Shown here: piece after piece, positions 37,013 to 48,019 of the stretch
How positions within the stretch are numbered: position 1 is the stretch's first letter
Layout of the letters: each line of letters begins with the position of its first letter
DNA from: Austropuccinia psidii
Lineage: Eukaryota; Basidiomycota; Pucciniomycetes; Pucciniales; Sphaerophragmiaceae
Reading direction: 5' to 3'
DNA length: 64,000 nt
NCBI GenBank assembly: GCA_023105745.1
Contig: JALGQZ010000009.1
Span: 18,710,564-18,774,563 of the forward strand
Position numbers and translations under genes: made by a program
The notes under the pieces: generated by a model
Databases searched by the model: none
What the model saw: only the letters and a program-made list of their open reading frames with translations
Told to the model about the DNA's origin: nothing

Positions 37013-37481
37013 CAGTGTGTTGGTAAACACACGTAAGCCCTTATGTGTTTTTACCAATTTATGGTAAAAACACATAAGTGACATTATTTTTCAAAAAAAT
37101 CCCTCAGGCTCAGTTTTGAGGGTTTTTTTAATTTTTTTTGCCATATTTTTCCCAACTTGGCATGTCAATGGGCACAAATTTTTTTTTCTTTTTTTCCAAA
37201 TTTCACCAGTTTGGCCAATATGCCAAAATGGAATATTTTTTTCAAAAATTCATTTAAAATCTTCCCACTTATGAATTTCCTTCATTTTTTTTAAAAATGA
37301 AGGGTTCAATGTGAAGAATAAAGCACCAGAATCCCATAATTTTAGGAATTTCTTTGGGTGGGACAAGTGAAGGCGCAAAAAGGGTTTTTTTCAATATTTT
37401 TTCCCGTCATTGTAATATGCCTATTTTTAAAAAGTGAATTTAATAACTTCCCACTTATGAATTTCCTTCATTTTTTTTAAA

Positions 37482-38396
37482 TTAAAGGGTTAAATCTGCA
37501 CAATAAATAACCAGAAGCTCATGAATTGGGAAAATTGGTTTGGTGGGACAACAAGTGAAGGCGCGATGAGTGTTTTTTTCAACTGTTTTTTTTCTTGTGT
37601 GTAATATGACTATTTCAAGTACAAAAGCTCCACATGTTTGATAAAAAAGGAGACTGAGGTGGGATTTAAGCAATAAATATGACTGAGGAGGGGGATAATT
37701 GGCATAATTTGTATATACAAAAATCATCCAATCAGAATCAACCTCCAAAATAGTGGATTTTTTCTGAGAGGGGGGAGGAAGATTGGACAAATAAAACCTT
37801 CTGTGTTTCTTAAATTTATCAGCCCACCCCAGGGCTTGTGTTTGGGCATGAATCTCCCAGTTCACAGTAATGGGGGGGACTGGATAAACTTTAGAAATGA
37901 TGATTTCCAAAGGAACAAAATGAGCACAACTATTCAAGAAGCAGATGAGGATGGGGGGATTATCATTTAGAGGACAGAAATAAGGGAAAAAAGAAAAAGA
38001 TTGGGCTGTGGAATAAAAGAAAACTGGTCTTTTATACTTATTTGCAATTGGATCCCCCATGTCAGGCATGGACATCCACTTGCTTTTTGGAGCCTGGCCA
38101 ACATCTTCATACCATTCAATTCTTTCCAAATAAGAGGATACTGAGGGAATTAAGGTGTTCATGACTTCATAAAGGTCTTGATTTTGTTGAATTTCTTCAG
38201 CCAAGTCACCTCTGACATCAGCCCATTGATCTTGAGTCTTGTAAATGAAGTGGGATACAGTTCTGTAGCCACAGCTTCCATCACCCTGGACATTGTTGGC
38301 CTTGAAGGTGTATTTCAATATAAACTTGGGAAAGTCTTCTGAGCCAGTTATCTGATAAAATAAGTTCAAAAAATGGATAAATATCAAAATAAACAA
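37482..38396 (-). CDS. OTU cysteine protease domain of the second MULE
   Basis: OTU domains are papain-like deubiquitinases. They recur in Mutator-class elements (known as Kaonashi-type in plants). This one has the catalytic Cys loop GDGSCGYRTVSHF (~38270), followed by WADVRGDLAEEI, and the catalytic His region NSCAHFVPLEI near 37920. The reading frame is open through the domain. A lysine-rich tail contains WADKFKKHRRFYLSNLP. A likely intron separates it from the acidic linker at 38419-38751. The frame past about 37640 runs into T-rich sequence and is probably not real. Domain identity is firm; whether it is made as part of the transposase or separately is not clear. Confidence 0.75.
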   Translation of the reverse strand: MFILIFIHFLNLFYQITGSEDFPKFILKYTFKANNVQGDGSCGYRTVSHFIYKTQDQWADVRGDLAEEIQQNQDLYEVMNTLIPSVSSYLERIEWYEDVGQAPKSKWMSMPDMGDPIANKYKRPVFFYSTAQSFSFFPYFCPLNDNPPILICFLNSCAHFVPLEIIISKVYPVPPITVNWEIHAQTQALGWADKFKKHRRFYLSNLPPPSQKKSTILEVDSDWMIFVYTNYANYPPPQSYLLLKSHLSLLFYQTCGAFVLEIVILHTRKKTVEKNTHRAFTCCPTKPIFPIHELLVIYCADLTL

Positions 38397-38418
38397 CAGA
38401 AAATTACATTAAAAAGAA

Positions 38419-40795
38419 TCAGAAACTCACAAACAGCTTGGAGAATTCATCACTGGTGTGATAATTGCTTTGACAATGCTCACAGGTCAAGTCAATTGCA
38501 TCATAGATATTCAAACTGGTGGTAGGCTTGTGTGATTTTCTTGGTGAGGTTTTGCTTCCAATTGCCAATCTTCTGGACCTTCTAAGGGTTACTTCTGATT
38601 TATTTAATTCAGTTGCTGAGGGTAGTGAATCTGATGAACTGATGGATTTCAATAATGAGTCCTCAGAATCTTCAGAATCTTCAGATGAGTCTACTTCCAT
38701 AATTGGAGAGGGGACATTTGACTGGGATCTTGACGTTGTTGTACTGGTCACTTTTGAGGGGGGCTTCCTCTTCTCTTGGATTGAATTTTAATAATTTCAA
38801 ATCTTGAAGGTTCTCTTTTTTTGATTTTTGTTTTTATTATTGGCTCCTTGGGGTCTTCCACAGATATTCTTGCATTCTAGAGGGTCTTCATAATATTGAT
38901 CATCCTCTTGACTCTTGGGAATTTGATCCAATGGGACTTTTCCAGTCAAAACATCTTGAAAATGTTGAAGTATTGGAGTGATTTCTGCCATTGGTCTTTG
39001 AAACAGGTCTTCCCCAATGTCTTCAAATATTTTCTTGGATTCATTATTTCTTTCTTTTTCAACACTTTGATCATCACCTTGAAAACCAGCCTGAGAAGAA
39101 TATGACAAATAAAATCAGTTAATAAGAAATTAAAAAACCCTTACAGGAAAATTCAAATGCCATTGAGGAGGAAGTCTGATAATTCAAGCCTTTGGCGCTT
39201 GGCAAATGACTTTTGTGTCTTATGCTTGCAAGGAAGGCCTTTATAATTGTTGTATTTGTTGGTGCATTTTTCATTTGGAGGAAATTTTGTTTTGAAATTT
39301 TCAAAGGCAATCTGAAAAGCATAATGAGACACCTTGCCATTGAGGGCACAGATGTGTGGAGGAAAATTCTTGACATGGACAATAATTTATTTGGAGATTC
39401 TGTTGATTATTTCAATAAATTTTTTTCTGAATGCCATGTGGAGAGCCCTGACTACCTCCAGGATAGTACCAGTTGACGTTTGGAGCCAAAGTTTAACCAT
39501 GGCATGGGCACCTTCAACTCTGGAGGTGGAGCCCACACCCAGGTGGCAATAGTGGTTGGTCCAGGCTGGCACATAATACTCCTTTAGAGGAAGCCACATC
39601 TTTTCCAAATATTTCAGGACTTCAGGACTTTTGAATTGCTTTTGAATCTTCTTCCAATTGTCTTTGAAAAACTTTTCAGTGGATGAATACATAACCTGAG
39701 AAATGAATCCCAAAGTCATTAATAAAAACAATAATAAGAAGAAAAGTGAAATAAAGTGAAGAAGTATATTACTTGATTCCAAAGGCCCATAAAATTTTGA
39801 AAATCAGTCTCATGACCAATTTTCTTCATGCAATGAGCAGATAAATCCTTGTTGATGTGCCAAATGCATAGCATGACTTTGGAGTCTGGGAAGAGCTTCT
39901 TAATAGAGTTTTTCAAGGCCAGATCCCTGTCAATAACAATAACTGGAGGGGGAACAAGATTGGTGTTGTTGAGGACCTTTTCTATGTATTGATTTAATGC
40001 TTAAGTATATAAAGGTTCATTTTCATTCTTCATCAAATAAAAAGCCCCAGAAAAGGTCCTATTGGTTGAGCTGAATCCAACAATATGAAAAAGGGGAATT
40101 TTTTTACTTATTGGTTTTATAAGTACAATCCATAAGAATGACATGAGGAAAGCCATGAAGAAGTTTTATGGCCAGGGGGTGAGTAAAAAACAAGCAGGTA
40201 ATGTGTCCCTCAGAATCCCTTGCAGAGGACCAAACAAAATTTTCTTCTTTGAGAGTGTCAATAAGAGCATCAATGGGCCTTCTGCCTTGCATTTTGTCTT
40301 TCTTGATTTTCTTGACTTGGTTGTAAATGTCTTGAAGGATTACAGGCCTGTCAGACTCCCTCTGGCTGCATAATTGGGCCTGAATTTGCCTTGGCATGAG
40401 CAGTGATTCAAAAATTTGAGCAATTTGGGATGTTTCTTGCTCATTGAATTTCCTGAAAGCAGGATGTGCCATGATATTTTCAGTGGCATCATGGCTATGT
40501 TCAGGATTTTTGACTTTAAGAGTCCAAGTGGTACTCTTGGGATATTTCCTGGCATAAAGTCTAAAAGGACAGTCAAGCTTTCTTGAGATGACTGTTTTGG
40601 AGGGGCTTTTGTTGGGATTTGGGGTGCCAGACCTGTCACAACATATTTCAATTTGGTTGTGGGTCATATTGGACCTCAAGGTGGACACATCATACCCCTG
40701 AGCCCTGGCAACATTATGCACATGTTGCCAAAGAAGCTCAAGGGTCTGAAATTCACCTTCAGTGGGGGGTTGAAGAATTTTTTAATGAAAAATAT
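38419..40795 (-). pseudogene. FAR1/MULE transposase of the second MULE
   Basis: Mutator transposase with a FAR1-type DNA-binding domain. From the 5' side it shows LLWQHVHNVARAQGYD and KLDCPFRLYAR through KNPEHSHD (FAR1, 40760-40470). The first Asp is in HVILMDCTYKTNK (40110) and the second in VIVIDRDLALKNSI (39930). Then come MLCIWHINKDL and the Glu in TSRVEGAHAMVKLWLQTS (39490). A SWIM-like zinc motif ends in GLPCKHKTQKSFAKRQR (39220). The tail GRPQGANNKNK (38850) and a Ser/Glu-rich acidic linker (38751-38419) lead into the OTU domain. All three DDE residues are present. An in-frame TAA at 40003-40001, where Trp is expected, and a missing start codon make it a pseudogene by appearance. Introns probably lie near 40105 and 39780-39690. 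Only a few lesions, so relatively young. Confidence 0.75.
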
Positions 40796-41352
40796 GTATA
40801 AAAGTGAAAAAAGGGGGAATATGGGGTTTTGGAATGGGGTAAGAGCCTTTGAAATGTGAAAAAGAGGTGAAAAAAGGTGTGAAAAATGAACAGAAGTGGT
40901 TAAGAGTGAAAGAAAGTGGTTTAAATGTGGGATTCATAGATGAGAGAAGGTAAAAAATGGAAAATTGAGAGGCTTGAAAGCAGGTTGTTGTTGTGGAAAA
41001 TGCAGTCTTTGGGGGAAAAAAAGAAAAAAAAGTGTGAAAAGCTTTGCAAAATGGATTTGGTAATGCTGTTTTTCCAAAAAAAACAATGGTTTGGGGTGGG
41101 GATAATGTGGATTATTGGGGTTTTTGGGGGGGGGCTGGGCAAAAAACTCTGAAACAATTTGGAGTTAGAGAGGTTTTGTGGGGAAAAAACCTCTTTTGGG
41201 CATGTTTTGGCCCAATACAGGCCCAATTGTGTTTCATTTTCAATTAAAAATGGGCCCAGGGCAACCCTTATGTGTTTTTACCAATTTATAGCCAAAACAA
41301 GTAAGCTGTTACATGTTTTTAGCAATTTGCTTATGTGTTTTTACCATCACCC

Positions 41353-41700
41353 TTAAATTATTGAAAAAAAAAACAAAAAATAATTCTTTTTTAAAAATAT
41401 AAATTTTGCTGGGGCTGTAAGAGCCCCAGCAATGTAATTAAATGAAAAAAAAATCAAAAAAATAAAATATATTTTTTTTAAAAAAATAATTGTCACGATT
41501 AAATTAAAGAAAAAAAATTAATGGCAAAGAAAAAATTGAAAAATTGAAAGAAATAAAAATTGTCCTTTTTTTCAAAAAAAAATTGATCGCTGGGGCTGTA
41601 AGGGCCCCAGTGATCTAATTAAAGACAAATAAGCAATTAAAAATTACAATTAAAAATTAAAAATTTGATTGATTGAAAATTAAAAAAAAACTCACTTGGG
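41353..41700. repeat. GC-rich hairpin array, right part
   Basis: This continues the array of 36460-37012 beyond the second MULE. Hairpins at about 41408-41430 (GCTGGGGCT-GTAAG-AGCCCCAGC) and 41589-41611 (GCTGGGGCTGTAAGGGCCCCAG) are followed by AAT-TAATTAAAT-type sequence and A-rich spacers. Confidence 0.7.
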
Positions 41701-41867
41701 TATGTTTGAATTATAAGTTCTTGGTTAAGAGCATTTTTTTATATTGAAGAAAAACACAATCTTGATTTGAAAAAAAATTAGGTTTCTTTGATGATATTAA
41801 TGATGAAAACAAAGTTGAAGGTAATGTGATTGGAGTGCCAAACAATGACTTGAAGTAAATGTGACGT

Positions 41868-42110
41868 GAATGACCTAATGGTTAGAGCTTCTGCCTCTCA
41901 AAATGGTTGAGAGGTAGCATGTTTGATCCTGGGAACTGGCCAGACTCACCTGGGGGCACCTGGGTTGTGAATCTGGGTGGTTGGTAACAATAGCTTTGGT
42001 CAGCCAAATCCAACTCATTCTTTCATGGTGGAACAGGTAGGCTCTGTGGTCTCAAGCCCCACAGAAAGTCCCTGGCATCACTTCTCTCATATCTTTCTCT
42101 TTTTGCGCTA
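41868..42110 (+). mobile_element. tRNA-derived SINE-like element
   Basis: A tRNA-like head lies at about 41874-41945. GTGAATGACCTAATGGTTAGAGC is in the position of the D arm and A box. GCCTCTCAA pairs with TTGAGAGG as a stem, and TGTTTGATCC is in the position of the B box (consensus GGTTCGANNCC). Spacing between the boxes suits an RNA polymerase III promoter. It is followed by ~165 bp of unrelated body ending in a CT-rich tail, CTCATATCTTTCTCTTTTT, near 42080-42100. Base changes in both boxes and the lack of a proper acceptor stem argue against a working tRNA. Confidence 0.5.
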
Positions 42111-42334
42111 AATTCCCATAAGCACAATTATTCTCTATTGTGATACGTTTGGCATAAAGTTGTTTTCCATGCCTTTTTTGCACTCAGGTGAAAAAAGCAC
42201 ACTGGTTGTTCTCATAAGAAGCTTGGCACAAAGCTGTTTGAAGTCATGACTCCACACAGTAAACATATTTTGAACTCAATAGTTATGAATTACAGGTAAC
42301 AGGTAATAATAAGTAATATGACACACACACTCTT
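42111..42334. other. Spacer, no feature seen
   Basis: Non-coding sequence between the SINE-like unit and the 3' end of the unknown minus-strand gene. No gene is visible. Confidence 0.3.
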
Positions 42335-44539
42335 TTACACCTTTTGAATTTCTTTGTCAATATCAACCTTTTCAGGTAAATTAATTATTAAATTAGACTC
42401 TAAAGGGTGTTTTTTTTGCCATGATTCACTAAAATACAATGCTAAATATTCTGCAAGGCAGTATTTGCTTGGGAAAATTGGTGAAGATGAATTGTTCAAG
42501 AAAAAGCTTTCATTAAGGATTTCACATATATACTTGTTTGTGCGCTTCCAAATCTCTTCATCTGGCAAGGATTCTTTTCTCTTCAGAATTGATGTAATTT
42601 CCAGAAGCTGGAGGGTTCCTTTGGCGCAACTAATGCAGTAATCAGCTGAGCACACCAGAAGTCCATGTACGCCCCTGTAAGGAATGCTTCAATCAGATTG
42701 TAGCATGGCCTTCCAGCCTTCATCTGATCTTGAATAGTCACCAAAGCTTAAAAAGGATCCACTCCTCTCTTGACCAATTGCTTTCCAATTTTCTGGATAG
42801 TTTTGGCATCCACCTTAGTATGTGTCCACACCCAATTAAATGCAATCATTAGCTGGAGGATATTATCAACCAAGCTGGTCAAAGTTGGTGTTAAAATTCC
42901 TTTTGATGTAATACTAGTACCTTCTTTACCTTCATTTCTTTGTAGAGAAAGTTGAACCTTGTTGACACTCAAACATGAGCCCAAATATTGCATGGCACTC
43001 ATTTCCACAGACAAAGAATCACTGGAAGTTTAATCAGAAATATTGAATGTAGCCAGAGGGTTCTGATAATCCATATAAAGTGCAATGGCTTCAAAAAAAT
43101 GCTGGAAACTCGCTGCTTTTGATTTTGAATTGATTGAACAAGATTGTGAACCAATAGATACAGTTCATGGATCCTCTTGGGTAAACCCGCCAGTATGGAC
43201 ATGTCACTTTGAAATAATGACAAATTCCAAAATGTCTCATAGATTAACGGCTCCTCAGATTTTGGTGAAAACATATCCAAGCCTATGAAAATAATGAGAT
43301 TAGTGAGATCACCAATATAGATATATTTGAAAGCCTCTTTACCAGATGCATGGAGCTCTTCAAGCCACTTATTCATTCTAATGCCCCTACTGCTCTTGTA
43401 GCGAATCCCACATTGGAGCTTGGTCAGAAATTCATCCTTTGAGACAAGTGATTTGCGCTTCATGAAGGTCATTTTAATGAGTTAATTATATTTAATCCAA
43501 TCTTCCCTTTTGAATAAATGATATGACATTAGAATGTAATCAAATCTGTTTTCATTTTCCAATATAGTTTTCATGCATGAATGACTTGGAGTTAGAGTTA
43601 GTGAACAAGCAGCAGAATCCATTGATGGTTCAGCATTTGTTTGGGTGAATAAAATTTAATCCTCAGCCACTGTTCTTTGAGTTTCTGTACTGCTATTTTC
43701 ATTGGGAACGGTAGTTGCTTGCTGAGTGTCCAAACTTGGACTTGGAAAAATGTTTTCATGATGATTGGTTACACCTCCAATTCAAGGAATTTCAACAGGG
43801 TGATAATCTGTGGTGTTTATTGGATGTCCATTATTACTTTCATTAGCAGAAGGAAAAAGAGCCCCTGATTCCCCCTCATTAACTTCAGGGGCCAATTCGA
43901 AAGTTTGGCAAATTTTCTTTTTTGCTTTATTCTTTGAAGGTTTGAACTTCCTTTTTGAAGAAATTTTTGTCTTTGTACCAATTTTAACATGTGATTCGGG
44001 AGGTAGTGTATTGCCCGATTTGACCCCTAAAATTATAATTCCAAGATATTAGGGTGGAATTTGAGATATATGAGATAACAATTTTTATTATACAATCAAT
44101 ATCAGCAACCAGCAGTTCTCTAGCCTCCTGGAGCTTCTCTTGTACATATTGAAGAATACCTGCATCTTTAAGCATTCCTTCTAATCTTGGGGCTATTTGT
44201 GATAACTTTTTCACGAACTGTTCCTTTGTAATCACTTCTATTTCAGCCTCAAAAGGCACCTCGGAAGATATTTTGGTGGAAGAAGCCCAAGGAGCATGGG
44301 GTACCTCTATGTTTCTTTCATTCATTATTTCTGATTAATTGAGATACTGATAAGACTGTTTTTTTCAGAAGTGAATTACATTAAAAAAACATACCTTACG
44401 GCAATTCTGGAGGTGGATTTGGGATGGCTGGACTAATGGCAATGATACTTTCACTTGATGAGCACTCCATATCACAAGATTTAGGAGAATTGAATTTCTT
44501 TTGAGGACCCATATCAGAGGTGTTACTATTGGTTTCCAT
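42335..44539 (-). pseudogene. Unknown protein gene of the giant MULE, decayed
   Basis: I do not recognise the family. An ATG at 44539 opens METNSNTSDMGPQKKFNSP, a Ser/Pro-rich start ending at a GTATG donor near 44395. A helical segment (44320-44060) contains EQFVKKLSQIAPRLEGMLKDAG. A basic patch KRKFKPSKNKAKKK near 43940 could be a nuclear signal. The better-folded part (43472-43050) contains DEFLTKLQCGIRYKSSRGIRMNKWLEELHASGKEAFKY. The C-terminal parts at 43014-42748 and 42655-42335 include CSADYCISCAKGTLQLLE. Stops or frame changes occur near 43790, 43690, 43040 and 42700. The gene lies between the helicase and transposase of the same element, as the intact unknown gene at 3296-5357 does in its own set, but I see no sequence similarity between the two. 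Confidence 0.5.
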
Positions 44540-45530
44540 AGAGACAAAAACAACTAATTGTAGGTGAAGTTGATATATGTGCTTGGAAGGGAATTATTTT
44601 TATGAAACTATAAGAAAGGGTTGTAGTTATAAGCTACAAAGTAAAATGAGGATCCCTTTTATAAAATCAATGAGGAGACAAAGGGGGCCAGAATGTGGTT
44701 ATTGAAGTTTTTGGTCTAGAAGCTTCTAATTCATATAAGAATACATAATGCGAAATAGTGCCACACATTAAAAGACCTGAGGGGAACTTTGTATTTATTT
44801 CCCTCAGAGACTGAAACCTAATGAGAGCTGTGATTAGACTGCAATTGTACATCTGTCATCAAATTCATCTTCCTGTTTGGAGTTGCCACATTGATCAAGG
44901 ATCAATCTGAGAAATATATACAACTATTTGAATACTTCCAAAATTTTAAAAGTGCATTTTGATGTGTTCAGAAATCTATCTTTGATTGTTCCAGGAAAGA
45001 CTCAAACAAAAGCTCCCTTGGAATAGAGCTTCATCCCACAATCCATTCTAGTATGATTCTATTTTGATATCCAGATGTTTGTTGATTCAATTAAAAAGAC
45101 TAAATAACTCTTAATTCAAATCATGAATAATCATAATTTTCTCAAAAATTCTATTTCAAAATCATTCTCACTCTAACCACAAGTTGCCAATATCAGTGTG
45201 AAAGAATTGGAAAGGTTTTCCTCTTTTACAAAATATATAAATCCCATCATTATTACAAGGCTGTGAAGCTATTAATATCAATCTATATTCCACCAAAAAT
45301 CATTTTTAGACCTCTATTTCTTAAACACATCAATTATTTCAAAGATTATCCTCATCTACCCCCTTATGTACCCTATCTTTCACTTTGAGCCTGATTACTC
45401 CCAATTTGATACTCATCAAGTCCATTATAATGGATCATAGCACTCATATCCTTCTCAAAATACTATATTGACACCCGGGAAAACCTTAAAGCCCCACAAC
45501 CTTCCACCACCTGAATGCTTGAACTCTAGA
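44540..45530. promoter_or_regulatory. Divergent spacer between unknown gene and MULE transposase
   Basis: About 1 kb of AT-rich sequence lies between two divergently transcribed genes of the giant MULE. No clear ORF is present; a CATATCC-type element precedes the transposase. It should hold both promoters. Confidence 0.35.
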
Positions 45531-47451
45531 ATGGAATCATTACAACCCATTGAAGCTCTGAATCTACATGAATCTAGGACAATTAAATTCAAAGGTGATA
45601 TTGAGGAAATAAAATCATCTATACAGGCCACTGCTCATTGCAAACCTTCTTTTTCAGTCCCTAATGAGCAATTCCCTCTCATTACTGAACCAGATAAATA
45701 TGATTACTCCATTCGATGTAAGCTTACATATATTTCCATTCATCCACTACACTTTTACTGATTTGAATAACTATATAGTGAAATTAGAACCACCTCAACT
45801 TGCAAGGTTCAATGATGTAGATACCCTGATCCAGTTTGAACAAAAGTGCGCTAAACGTCATGGCTATGCATTAACAAAGAAAAGTTCTCACCAAGGGAAG
45901 AACATTTACTTGGCATGTGACCAATATGGTGAATATATAACCCTTAAAGGACTGACCCAGAGGCAGTCAACAACAAAAAAATGTGGATGCAAGTTTGGGC
46001 TCAGAGGCTCTATGACTGCTCTGAGTAAGTAATCAAATATGATGTATGTATTTACTATGTTCTTACCATTAAGGTGATATCAATTCTGAGGAATTTCACA
46101 CAATTCACCTCACCAGATCTGGCCATTGGGTTTTAGTCCCACTAGAAATCCTGCATAATCATGCAACCTCTACAACCCCATCAGTACATCCCATTCATTG
46201 TCTGCTTAATGAAAAAGAACTTGTGCAAGTTGAAAATTGATGGAGGAATAGCTGTACCACTAGCAGAACTCTGTATAACTACAAAGGACATCTATCAATC
46301 AAGGAAGGAAATGGGCAATATCAACTGGAATATCTAATAGTTCTTCTGAAAGAGAGCAATTGGATTCATAGTAATAAAATTAATATAAATGGAAAGATTA
46401 CCAACCTATTCTTTGCACACCCAGCATCCATTGAATTGAGTCATATAAACCACCATGTGATATTAATTGATTCCACTTACCAGACATGCAAGTACAATTT
46501 CCCACTTTTCCACATGGTTGGACAAACTGCAACTGGACACACCTTCTCATTAGCCTTTTGCTACATGGAATGTGAAAATAACAATGGATACATATGGGCC
46601 CATCAAGAACTCAAAATGTTATTTCAGCCACCCAGAATTCCAAATTTTATTATTATGGATTGTGAGCCAGCTCTGAAGATGGGAATTTAATTCACATTCC
46701 TAGCTCAATCCATAATTATTGCACATGGCACATCAGAAAAAACCTTATCCAAAATTGTCGCAAATATTTTCAAGAGGATGATTGGAAGGATTATCAGACA
46801 TCCTGGAACCTACTGGTCAGTTCCAAATCAACTGAGGAATATGAGAATAATCTGGAAAAAGTCAAAGAGAAGTCAAAAAATTATTCAGGATCATGGGCAT
46901 ATATCTCAAACAAACTACTCCCATTCAAGAAAATCTTTTTCAGTGCTTGGGAAAGCCAGCATCCTCACCTAGGAAATAAAGCCAGCTCTGGTGTTCAATA
47001 TGCACACTCCTACATAAAATAATTCATTAATAATTCTAATGGAGAGCTTTCTACAGTATTCCAAAATTTCAAAACAGAAATTGATATTCAATTGAAACAT
47101 ATCCACCATACTATGGGAAAAGAAAGAGTCTGAAAATTGACTTATGTTTCCCCACCTTTCAAGCAGCTACTTGGTACTATATCAATCAAAGCAATAAAGA
47201 TTATTGAAGAACAATTTCAAAAGCTCAAAGACCCAACAAATCTTCAGCCATGCTCAAAAACACCAATGAATGGCATGGGGATTCCTTTCTCACATGAAAT
47301 TGAGAAACTTCTTAATAATAAAGGCTACATTGGAAGTGAAGATTTTCATCCGCACTGGAATCTACTTTATAATCCTCTTGAAGTAGGTACCATCTTATTT
47401 CTGATATGTGTGATTATTGTCATTCTAAAATCATGTTTAGCAGGACATTGA
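45531..47451 (+). pseudogene. FAR1/MULE transposase of the giant MULE, broken, catalytic Glu lost
   Basis: Exon 1 starts at ATG 45531 and ends near 45718 at a GTAAGC donor. Exon 2 begins near 45778 and encodes a FAR1-type domain: RFNDVDTLIQFEQKCAKRHGYAL, then YLACDQYGEY, then KKCGCKFGLRG. Later segments give SGHWVLVPLEILHNHAT (46118). The first catalytic Asp is in VILIDSTYQTCKYNFPL (46460) and the second in FIIMDCEPALKMGI (46650). SSGVQYAHSYIK (46987) follows, where the third catalytic residue Glu, normally SRVE-AH, is Gln (CAA at 46996). The tail has a MNGMGIPFSHEIEKLL segment (normally GIPCSH, Cys lost) and SEDFHPHWNLLYNPL. Stops near 46238, 46688 and 47131 and frame changes confirm a pseudogene. 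It is the transposase expected for the 140-bp TIR element. Confidence 0.8.
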
Positions 47452-48019
47452 TTCTAATTAACAATTGAATTTGAAACAACAAATGGAAAATATTTAAAAG
47501 GAAGTTGATGAACACAAAATACTATTACAAAAAAAATTGATCAAGCAAATTTAGGAGCTACTTAGCTTTCAATACACAACCATTAAGCTTTGTCACCCCA
47601 AAAAGGCATTAATTTCATGTGGTAGGCCATTACTAAAAAGGAAAAGGGTAAAGTCTACCAAAAGGCTTCCATCCAAGTTTGAAATCCAGAATCATATCCT
47701 GAATTGTCACAAGAGATTTCTTAAGAAGATGCACAGAGCTACTATTGCTCCCAAAGCTCAATTTATGAGGGGGAAAAGTTCTATTTGATCCAAAAAGAGG
47801 CAAGCCAACATGATTAAACTACCACAAAAAGAAAAAGAACATTATTAAATGATAAAGGAAAATCAGAAATAAACTTGAGACCGCAAAATAACTCAAATCG
47901 TTTGGAAGAACCAGTGGGTGGATAAATTTTGGTATGCAAATGAATCACTGAAAAATCACCTCCATTTTTAAGACTCTCTATATTAGTCAGATACAGCCAC
48001 CTTTCATTCACAAGTTCAT

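Larger units (their letters stand above)
37013..41352 (-). mobile_element. Second MULE with OTU domain, 4.3 kb, inserted in the hairpin array
   Basis: The ends are related inverted repeats: GTGTTGGTAAACACACGTAAGC on the left and, reversed, GTGATGGTAAAAACACATAAGC on the right. The flanks TTAAAT (37007-37012) and TTAAAT (41353-41358) restore a continuous hairpin-array unit when the element is removed, so TTAAAT is the visible duplication. The usual MULE TSD is 8-11 bp, so part may have mutated. A further inward-facing inverted copy of TTATGTGTTTTTACC lies next to each end. It encodes a FAR1/MULE transposase, an acidic segment and an OTU domain on the minus strand. Confidence 0.6.

Noticed and set aside
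38519..39552. Plus-strand ORFs opposite the second MULE transposase
   Set aside because: They are antisense shadows of the minus-strand transposase and acidic linker.
36460..41660. Regularly recurring hairpins considered as a CRISPR-like array
   Set aside because: Spacing is irregular, spacers are A-rich and related to each other, and the organism is a eukaryote with no cas genes.
41874..41945. Functional tRNA gene
   Set aside because: A and B boxes are recognisable but altered, the acceptor stem does not pair, and the sequence runs into a SINE-like body and tail.
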